From assembly GCA_049421025.1 (NCBI GenBank), contig JBMSMG010000086.1:1-6282 (forward strand): DNA of 6,282 bases. The letters run 5' to 3'. Shown one piece after another: positions 1 through 5,071 of the stretch (position 1 is the first letter of the stretch; each line of letters starts with the position of its first letter). A program made the position numbers and the translations under genes. The notes under the pieces were generated by a model, which was not told the origin of the DNA, ran no database searches, and worked only from the letters and a program-made list of their open reading frames with translations. The stretch is from RGUW01 sp049421025. GTDB taxonomy: Bacteria; Cyanobacteriota; Cyanobacteriia; PCC-6307; Cyanobiaceae.

Positions 1-471
1 GAGCTGGTGGGCGGCAAGCGCATCTTCATGAGCACCACCAACGGCACCCGCTCGCTGGCGGCGGTCCGCACTGTTCCGCTGCTGGTGACGGCTTGCCTGC
101 CCAACCGCATGGCGGTGGCCAAACGCCTGGTCGAGCAAGGCTGCCAGCGGGTCTGGATCGTCGGCAGTGGCTGGGAGGGCGATTATTCACTCGAAGACAG
201 CCTGGCGGCTGGGGCGGTGGCTTCGGCGGCCACCGAACTAGCGGTGGCACCACATGTGGGCGTTCGCTTTGGCAATGACGAAATGCTTGCTGCCCTAGCC
301 CTGTGGCAGCAGTGGCACCACGACACCGAGACCTGCCTGCGGGCCGCCAGCCACGGGCAGCGGCTGATCGGCATCGGCAACCACGACGCCGACTTCGCCT
401 GCTGCGCCGCTGTCGACAGCCTGCACGTGGTGCCGCTGCAGGCCGAAGCCGGGGTGCTGCGAAAGAGCTGA
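1..471 (+). CDS. comB: ComB-family phosphatase (2-phosphosulfolactate phosphatase-like), 5' truncated
   Basis: The reading frame is open from base 1 to a TGA at 469-471, giving 156 visible residues. ComB proteins are usually about 230-250 residues, so roughly the first third lies outside the window. Seen: an MSTTNGTR block (visible residues 10-17), the LEDSLAAGA block (64-72), FGND (90-93) and a C-terminal AAVDSLHVVP segment, all in the order typical of ComB. The family enzyme is a Mg-dependent hydrolase that removes phosphate from 2-phospho-3-sulfolactate, a step of coenzyme M synthesis in methanogens. Cyanobacteria are not known to make coenzyme M, so the real substrate here is open. A soluble cytoplasmic protein is expected, since no membrane segment is visible. 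It lies 42 bases upstream of the nitrilase-family gene on the same strand. The internal ATG at base 28 is not the true start, because conserved family sequence precedes it. Family call is firm; the reaction is uncertain. Confidence 0.85.
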   Translation, partial: ELVGGKRIFMSTTNGTRSLAAVRTVPLLVTACLPNRMAVAKRLVEQGCQRVWIVGSGWEGDYSLEDSLAAGAVASAATELAVAPHVGVRFGNDEMLAALALWQQWHHDTETCLRAASHGQRLIGIGNHDADFACCAAVDSLHVVPLQAEAGVLRKS

Positions 472-504
472 AGGACTCCCTTACAGTTCGGCCCAAGCAA
501 GACC

Positions 505-510
505 GGAGGG
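505..510 (+). promoter_or_regulatory. Shine-Dalgarno site of the nitrilase-family gene
   Basis: GGAGGG ends directly against the first of two tandem GTG codons (511 and 514). With the GGAGG core at 505-509, GTG 511 would have a spacer of only one base, while GTG 514 has four. This spacing is the reason for preferring 514 as the start. Confidence 0.6.
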
Positions 511-513
511 GTG

Positions 514-1332
514 GTGAGCAGTTTTCTGGCCGCTGCAGTGCAGCTCACCAGCACGCCCGATCCCGATGCCAACCTGGCTGCTGCCGAAGAGCAGATCGAG
601 CTGGCCGCACGACGCGGCGCAGAACTCGTCGGCCTGCCTGAAAACTTTGCCTTTATGGGCGATGACCAGCAGCGCCTGGAGCTTGCGGCCGAGCTGGCCG
701 AGCGTTGCAGTCGCTTTCTGGTGACCATGGCGCGCCGCTACCAGGTGACCCTGCTGGGCGGGGGGTTCCCCGTGCCTGCCGGCGCTGGCTCCACCTACAA
801 CCGCGCCGAGCTGGTGAGTCACGAGGGTCAGGTGCTGGCCCAGTACGACAAGATCCACCTCTTCGATGTGGATCTGCCCGACGGCAACACCTACCGGGAA
901 TCAGCCACGGTCAAGCCCGGTGACAGCTTGCCACCGGTAGTCGATGTCCCTGGGCTGGGCCGCATTGGTCTATCGATCTGCTACGACGTGCGCTTCCCGG
1001 AGCTCTATCGCCATCTCGCCGCAGCCGGCGCCGATGTGCTGATGGTGCCAGCTGCCTTCACCGCGTTCACCGGCAAGGACCACTGGCAGGTGCTGCTGCA
1101 GGCGCGGGCGATTGAAAACACCGCCTATGTGGTGGCACCGGCCCAGACCGGCATCAACCACGAGCGGCGCCAGACCCATGGCCATGCGCTGGTGATTGAT
1201 CCCTGGGGCACCGTGCTGGCGGATGCGGGCACCACAGCGGGGTTGGCGGTGGCGCCGATCGACCCAGACCATGGTTCGCGGGTTCGTGCGCAGATGCCCA
1301 GCCTCCGGCATCGCAGGCCGGCTCTGTTTTAA
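514..1332 (+). CDS. Carbon-nitrogen hydrolase, Nit1/deaminated-glutathione-amidase type
   Basis: A 272-residue nitrilase-superfamily amidase. Numbering from GTG 514, the Glu-Lys-Cys catalytic triad is visible: E43 in GLPENF, K113 in YDKIHLFD and nucleophile C156 in the CYDVRFPELYR block. The RFPELYR wording, the VIDPWGTVLA strand near the C-terminus and the final LRHRRP segment are typical of the Nit1 branch (the Nit half of NitFhit). That branch is known to hydrolyse deaminated glutathione, a side product of transaminases, so a cytoplasmic metabolite-repair role is likely; the related omega-amidase (Nit2) activity on 2-oxoglutaramate is the main alternative. Length is normal and no triad residue is missing. 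GTG 511 is an alternative start, adding one residue. The gene ends in TAA at 1330-1332, 18 bases before the amidase ATG, suggesting co-transcription. Family is sure; exact substrate is inferred. Confidence 0.92.
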   Translation: MSSFLAAAVQLTSTPDPDANLAAAEEQIELAARRGAELVGLPENFAFMGDDQQRLELAAELAERCSRFLVTMARRYQVTLLGGGFPVPAGAGSTYNRAELVSHEGQVLAQYDKIHLFDVDLPDGNTYRESATVKPGDSLPPVVDVPGLGRIGLSICYDVRFPELYRHLAAAGADVLMVPAAFTAFTGKDHWQVLLQARAIENTAYVVAPAQTGINHERRQTHGHALVIDPWGTVLADAGTTAGLAVAPIDPDHGSRVRAQMPSLRHRRPALF

Positions 1333-1350
1333 ACCGCTCGGGTGCTCGGC

Positions 1351-2454
1351 ATGGCGCCGCTGCCACAACGGTTGGCCTCTGCCCTGGGCGCTGCAGCGGG
1401 GGCACTGCTGGTGCTCGCTGCGCAGAGCCCTGCTGCCGCGCGCTCGAGCCTGGGGGCCTGGCGCATCAGCCCCAGCGGGGTCTTGGAATTGCGCACCAGC
1501 CCCTCTGTTGAGCTCAAGGCGTACTTCGAAGCAGGCACGGCCTCCAGGGGGGCCAAGCTGTGGGTCGACCTACCGGGCGAGCCCAGCCGCAGCCGCAGCA
1601 TCAGCGGCAGTGGCTCCCTCAAAGAGGTGCGGATCGGCCGGCCCGATGGCAACACCACCCGCTTGGTGCTCGAGTTTCAACCAGGCATCAGGCTCAATCC
1701 ACGCCTGCTGCGTCTGGTTGGCACGGCCCCAGATCGCTGGCGCATGCCCTTGCTGGGCCTGCCCACCCGCGGGCTGATCAGCGTTGGCGAAGGCGACCTC
1801 GAGGCCAAAGCGCCTGCTGCTGAACAGCGACCCAGTTTCCCCACCTCAGGGGCGCCGCTCTCACCCGATGGACTGCCGGTGGTGCCCAGGGGACGCTTCA
1901 AGGTGGTGGTCGATCCCGGCCATGGCGGGCCCGACCCCGGCGCGATTGGCATCGGCGCCCTGCGCGAAACCGATGTGGTGCTCGATGTCTCGCTGCAGCT
2001 GGCGCGGCTGCTCGAGGCGCGCGGGGTCACGGTGGCGATGACCCGAACCAGCGACATCGATGTCGACCTACCGCCCCGGGTGGCTTTGGCCAACGGCGCG
2101 GGCGCCGATGCCTTCATCAGCATTCACGCCAATGCCCTGAGCATGGCCAGGCCCGATGTCAATGGAATCGAAAGCTTCTATTTCGCCGGTGGGCCCCAAG
2201 CAGAGCGTTCCCGGCAGCTGGCCGATGCGGTGCAACGGCAGATGCTGGCGATTTCGCCGCGCACACCCGATCGGGGCGTCAAGGCGGCGCGTTTCTTCGT
2301 GATCCGCCGGGCCACGATGCCAGCGACCCTTGTGGAGATGGGCTTTGTAACGGGAGTCCTGGATGCTTCCAGACTGCGAGATCCCGACTACCGCCGCCGC
2401 ATGGCCTTGGCCTTGGCCACCGGAATCCTCAACTACCTCAGGGCTACGCCATGA
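1351..2454 (+). CDS. amiC: Secreted N-acetylmuramoyl-L-alanine amidase with AMIN domain (AmiC type)
   Basis: A 367-residue cell-wall hydrolase that cleaves the bond between N-acetylmuramic acid and L-alanine in peptidoglycan, acting in the periplasm. From ATG 1351: signal peptide about residues 1-30 (R7, Ala/Leu-rich core, likely cut after the AAA before R31); one AMIN domain about 34-135, the module that targets such enzymes to peptidoglycan or septal sites; a Pro/Ala/Ser-rich linker about 140-180; and an Amidase_3 domain about 183-365. Zinc-site residues are visible: H191 in DPGHGG, E206 in LRETD and H259 in SIHAN, with the catalytic E329 in LVEMGF. The in-frame GTG at 1342 would add three residues; neither start has a clear Shine-Dalgarno, and ATG is preferred by codon strength. 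The stop overlaps the murI start (ATGA), so the two are probably translationally coupled. Filamentous cyanobacterial AmiC proteins often have two AMIN domains; only one is seen here. Enzyme class is sure; the symbol is by similarity. Confidence 0.93.
   Translation: MAPLPQRLASALGAAAGALLVLAAQSPAAARSSLGAWRISPSGVLELRTSPSVELKAYFEAGTASRGAKLWVDLPGEPSRSRSISGSGSLKEVRIGRPDGNTTRLVLEFQPGIRLNPRLLRLVGTAPDRWRMPLLGLPTRGLISVGEGDLEAKAPAAEQRPSFPTSGAPLSPDGLPVVPRGRFKVVVDPGHGGPDPGAIGIGALRETDVVLDVSLQLARLLEARGVTVAMTRTSDIDVDLPPRVALANGAGADAFISIHANALSMARPDVNGIESFYFAGGPQAERSRQLADAVQRQMLAISPRTPDRGVKAARFFVIRRATMPATLVEMGFVTGVLDASRLRDPDYRRRMALALATGILNYLRATP
2440..2443 (+). promoter_or_regulatory. Weak Shine-Dalgarno of murI inside the amidase gene
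   Basis: AGGG lies seven bases before ATG 2451, within the last codons of the amidase gene. It is a short match, so initiation of murI probably leans on ribosomes finishing the upstream gene at the ATGA overlap (2451-2454). Confidence 0.4.
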
Positions 2455-3284
2455 GCTTGCGCGTCGGCTTGTTTGACAGCGGCCTCGGGGGGCTCACGGT
2501 GCTGCGCCAGGTGCAACACCGGTATCCCCATTCCCCCTGCCTCTATCTGGGGGATACAGCACGGGTGCCCTACGGCCAACGGAGCCCGGTGGAAATCCGT
2601 CAGATCGCCGCCGAGGTGGTGCGCTGGCTGCGCGCGCAGGGCATCGATGTGCTGGTGATGGCCTGCAACACCTCGAATGCGTTGGCCCTCGACGTGGCTG
2701 TGGCCGAAGCAGGTGTTCCTGTCATAGGACTCATCGACAGCGTTGCTGCCACGCTTGAGGCCTCGCGCATCGGGGTGCTGGCCACCCCGGCGACCGCGCA
2801 GAGCCATGCCTACCGCCGCGCCATTCAGGCCTGCAGCCCCGCTGCCAGCGTGGTTGAGATCGGCTGTCCGGCGTTTGTGCCGCTGATCGAAGCCGGGGAC
2901 CTCGCCCATCCTGAGCTACTCGAGGCGGCGCAGTCCTATCTGAAGCCACTGATTGAGCACGGCTGTGAGGCGATCGTGCTGGGTTGCACCCACTACCCCC
3001 TGCTGCGGCCGTTGCTCAGCAGCTTGCTGCCGCAGCAGGTGAGCCTGGTCGACCCGGCAGAAGCGGCCGTGGCCCGGCTCGGTCCCCTGCTGGGCAGCCT
3101 GGGCGAACTGCCCGAAGTTGATCGGCATGCTGAACCCATTGCCCAGCTGCAGCAACGCAGCAGGATCTGTGTCACCGGCTGTGCCAGCAGTTTCGCCCGC
3201 GCCGCGGAACGCTGGCTGGGCACACGCCCTGTGGTGGAGCAGGTAAACCTGGCTCAAACGCCCACAAGCGACCGCCAGCGATAG
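2451..3284 (+). CDS. murI: Glutamate racemase
   Basis: A 277-residue cytoplasmic racemase that interconverts L- and D-glutamate, supplying D-glutamate for the second position of the peptidoglycan stem peptide. The family hallmarks are all visible: FDSGLGGLTV near the N-terminus with D9, PYG (40-42), the first catalytic cysteine C72 in MACNTSNA, and the second C179 in LGCTHYP followed by H181. Length is close to the usual 260-280. The ATG at 2451 overlaps the amidase stop by four bases and gives a start right before the first conserved strand, so the start is secure. The C-terminal tail after about residue 268 is polar and poorly conserved in appearance. The gene ends in TAG at 3282-3284, 41 bases before the prenyl synthase. 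Pairing with a peptidoglycan amidase puts wall turnover and precursor supply together. Confidence 0.97.
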   Translation: MSLRVGLFDSGLGGLTVLRQVQHRYPHSPCLYLGDTARVPYGQRSPVEIRQIAAEVVRWLRAQGIDVLVMACNTSNALALDVAVAEAGVPVIGLIDSVAATLEASRIGVLATPATAQSHAYRRAIQACSPAASVVEIGCPAFVPLIEAGDLAHPELLEAAQSYLKPLIEHGCEAIVLGCTHYPLLRPLLSSLLPQQVSLVDPAEAAVARLGPLLGSLGELPEVDRHAEPIAQLQQRSRICVTGCASSFARAAERWLGTRPVVEQVNLAQTPTSDRQR

Positions 3285-3316
3285 CAGGGCAGGAGCTTCT
3301 AGGATCGCGGCACGCC

Positions 3317-3321
3317 GGAGG
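3317..3321 (+). promoter_or_regulatory. Shine-Dalgarno of the prenyl synthase gene
   Basis: GGAGG stands four bases before GTG 3326. Three overlapping start-like codons follow it: ATG 3322, GTG 3324 and GTG 3326. Only GTG 3326 is in the prenyl synthase frame and it also has the best spacing of the three, which decides the start. Confidence 0.65.
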
Positions 3322-3325
3322 ATGT

Positions 3326-4297
3326 GTGGCAACGGTTGCAGAGCTGCTCCAGCCGGTCGAAAGCGACCTCGACGCACTGCTGGCTGACCTGCGCAGCCTC
3401 ATTGGCGCTGGACATCCGATTTTGCAGGCGGCTGCCGAGCATCTCTTTGCCGCCGGCGGCAAGCGCCTGCGTCCTGGCATCGTGCTGCTGCTGTCACGCG
3501 CGATCAGCACCAACGGTGAGCTGAGCCAACGCCACCGGCGCCTGGCGGAGATCACCGAGATGATTCACACCGCCTCGCTGGTCCACGACGACGTGGTCGA
3601 TGAGGCCTCGACCCGCCGCGGCGTGGCCACGGTGCACAGCCGCTTCAACCACCGCGTGGCCGTGCTGGCTGGCGATTTTTTGTTTGCCCAGGCCAGCTGG
3701 CACCTGGCGAACCTCGATGACCTCGAGGTGGTCAAGCTGCTCAGCCGCGTGATCATGGATCTGGCCGATGGCGAGGTGAAGCAGGGTCTGTTCCGCTACG
3801 ACACTGGCCAGAGCTTCGAGACCTACCTCGAAAAGAGTTACTGCAAGACCGCTTCCTTGATTGCCAACAGCGCGCGGGCCGCCGGCGTGCTTTCAGAGCT
3901 GCCGGAACCGCAGCTAGCTGAGCTGTACCGCTTTGGCCGTCAACTGGGACTGGCGTTTCAGGTCGTCGACGACATCCTCGATTTCACGGGCAGTGATCAA
4001 CAGCTGGGCAAGCCGGCCGCCAGCGACCTGGCCAGCGGCTACCTCACCGCTCCGGCCCTGTATGCCCTCGAGGAGCGGCCCGCCCTGGCGGGTCTGATCG
4101 AACGCGAATGTTGCGAAGACGGCGACCTCGAGCAGGCGCTGGAGTTGGTGCGCAGCTGCGAAGCTATTCCGCGCGCTCGGGCACTGGCCGAGGGCTTTGC
4201 CCGCGAAGCAGGTGAGGCACTGGCCTGGCTGCCCAGTTCAGAAGCCAGCCGGGCTCTCAAAGGGTTGCCCGACTTTGTGCTGAGCCGTCTGTACTGA
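3326..4297 (+). CDS. sds: Long-chain all-trans polyprenyl diphosphate synthase (solanesyl type)
   Basis: A 323-residue trans-prenyltransferase that extends allylic diphosphates with isopentenyl diphosphate to a long chain; in cyanobacteria this is the C45 solanesyl tail of plastoquinone. Seen in order: GGKRLRP near residues 45-51 (substrate binding), the first Asp-rich motif DDVVD at 88-92, and the second, DDILD, at 215-219 preceded by AFQVV. A small residue (A83) sits five positions before the first Asp motif, where short-chain synthases carry aromatic residues, so a long product is expected. GTG 3326 gives the conserved N-terminus VAELLQPVE at once and has a GGAGG four bases ahead. It follows murI by 41 bases and may share its transcript. 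Its TGA (4295-4297) abuts the stop codon of the opposing HAD gene. Enzyme class is sure; the C45 length is inferred from family and lineage. Confidence 0.94.
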   Translation: MATVAELLQPVESDLDALLADLRSLIGAGHPILQAAAEHLFAAGGKRLRPGIVLLLSRAISTNGELSQRHRRLAEITEMIHTASLVHDDVVDEASTRRGVATVHSRFNHRVAVLAGDFLFAQASWHLANLDDLEVVKLLSRVIMDLADGEVKQGLFRYDTGQSFETYLEKSYCKTASLIANSARAAGVLSELPEPQLAELYRFGRQLGLAFQVVDDILDFTGSDQQLGKPAASDLASGYLTAPALYALEERPALAGLIERECCEDGDLEQALELVRSCEAIPRARALAEGFAREAGEALAWLPSSEASRALKGLPDFVLSRLY

Positions 4298-4300
4298 TCA
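4295..4300. other. Back-to-back convergent stop codons (TGATCA)
   Basis: The TGA of the prenyl synthase (4295-4297, + strand) and the TGA of the HAD gene (4300-4298, - strand) abut with no base between them, making a perfect 6-base palindrome. There is no room for an intergenic terminator, and I saw no GC stem with a T-run in the first 150 bases on either side. Confidence 0.95.
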
Positions 4301-4966
4301 GGCCAACAGGACCTGATCCAGCGATTGGAGCGTCAAACAGCTCGCCGGCAGTTGCGCACTGACCACAGCGCTGTCGCGGCCATCGGCTGGCAGCAGCACG
4401 AAGACCCTGCAGCCGGCAGCTGTTGCAGCTGTTGCCCCTGCTGGCGAATCCTCAAAAGCCCAGCAGGCGCTGGCCTCCACCTGTAGGCGCTGCGCGGCCA
4501 GCAGGTAGGGATCCGGTGACGGCTTGCCCGCGGTTAGTTCGGGATCATCGCCATGCACCCGCAGGTCGATCGCGGCCAACCACGGATGGGGGGCTTCTTT
4601 GAGGGCCACTGCCGAGCGGCTGCTGCTGGTCACAAGAGCCATAGGAATGCCGTGCTGCTGGCAGGCGGCGATCAGCGACATCGCACCCGGCATGGGCAGC
4701 GCCTGGGGCAGCAGGACCTCGGCAATGGGTTGCCGCACGGCCAGCAAAGCCTCAACGCTTGGAACGGCTCGGCCACTGTGCTGCATCCACTGGCGCACCT
4801 GCTCGGCGCAATCGAGCCGGCGGCGGCCGCGCAGAGCCAAGAGCTGATCAGGCTCCAGGGTCAAACCAAAGGCAGAAGCTGCCTCCAGCCAAGCCTGGCT
4901 ATGCAAGGGCTCGGTGTCGAGCAGGAGCCCATCAAGATCAAACAAACAGGCGGCAGGGCTGGGCAT
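4298..4966 (-). CDS. HAD-superfamily hydrolase, subfamily IA (beta-phosphoglucomutase/phosphatase-like)
   Basis: A 222-residue cytoplasmic HAD protein, probably a small-molecule phosphatase or phosphomutase. Motif I is LFDLDGLLLDTE with nucleophile D10 and acid/base D12; motif II is T113-S114 in LVTSSS; motif III is K148 in GKPSPDPY; motif IV is E172-D173 in FEDSPAG. The helical segment between motifs I and II (about residues 18-90) is the C1 cap that sets substrate choice. All catalytic residues are present and length is normal. ATG at 4966 places motif I at residue 10, as usual; only a weak purine stretch (AGAG, about 9 bases upstream) could act as a Shine-Dalgarno. It is convergent with sds and divergent from acs, so it has its own promoter in the 4967-5071 gap or further into acs. 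Candidate activities include beta-phosphoglucomutase, phosphoglycolate phosphatase or sugar-phosphate phosphatase; sequence alone does not choose between them. Confidence 0.9.
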   Translation of the reverse strand: MPSPAACLFDLDGLLLDTEPLHSQAWLEAASAFGLTLEPDQLLALRGRRRLDCAEQVRQWMQHSGRAVPSVEALLAVRQPIAEVLLPQALPMPGAMSLIAACQQHGIPMALVTSSSRSAVALKEAPHPWLAAIDLRVHGDDPELTAGKPSPDPYLLAAQRLQVEASACWAFEDSPAGATAATAAGCRVFVLLPADGRDSAVVSAQLPASCLTLQSLDQVLLA

Positions 4967-4995
4967 GGGCTGATTCTCTAACGCCCAGCGCCACC

Positions 4996-5006
4996 GCTGT
5001 TACAGC
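4996..5006. repeat. 11-base palindrome in the divergent gap
   Basis: GCTGT-T-ACAGC is a perfect dyad with a single central base, 30 bases from the HAD start and 66 from the acs start. It is of a size that could be an operator half-pair, but it does not match a site I can name; it is not the NtcA GTA-N8-TAC pattern. Confidence 0.3.
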
Positions 5007-5015
5007 CACAAGGTG

Positions 5016-5031
5016 CGGCAAGCCATTGCCG
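5016..5031. repeat. 6-bp-stem inverted repeat upstream of acs
   Basis: CGGCAA at 5016-5021 and TTGCCG at 5026-5031 are perfect inverted copies around a 4-base loop. It could be an operator or a small hairpin in the acs leader. No T-run follows on either strand, so it is not a classical terminator. Confidence 0.3.
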
Positions 5032-5071
5032 GCCATGCCCGCTTGAATGACCGGATTGCCAACGCGTCGCC

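Larger units (their letters stand above)
4967..5071. promoter_or_regulatory. Divergent HAD/acs intergenic control region
   Basis: This 105-base gap lies between the divergent starts of the HAD gene and acs, so it should hold at least one of their promoters. I see no convincing -35/-10 pair on either strand. It holds two short dyads (4996-5006 and 5016-5031). In-frame stop TGA at 5048-5050 bounds the acs frame on the upstream side. The control function is inferred from position. Confidence 0.45.

Noticed and set aside
183..728. A 181-codon - strand open frame spanning the comB/nitrilase border.
   Set aside because: It crosses two well supported + strand genes, is Ser/Ala/Arg-rich as expected of an antisense frame, and matches no family I know.
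2966..2978. HIP1-like octamer (GCGATCGT) in murI.
   Set aside because: It differs from GCGATCGC at the last base and no perfect copy was seen elsewhere, so there is no HIP1 enrichment here.
3285..3325. Possible terminator or promoter between murI and sds.
   Set aside because: The 41-base gap has no strong hairpin, no T-run and no clear -10/-35 pair; only the ribosome site is supported.
4416..4435. Tandem 9-base duplication (GCAGCTGTT twice) inside the HAD gene.
   Set aside because: It encodes an Ala/Thr-rich helix start just after motif IV, where the family has Ala-rich sequence anyway; it adds no apparent insertion and is likely codon chance.
4553..4981. A 142-codon + strand open frame opposite the HAD gene.
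   Set aside because: The - strand frame carries all HAD motifs; the + strand product shows no recognisable family and is explained as an antisense shadow.
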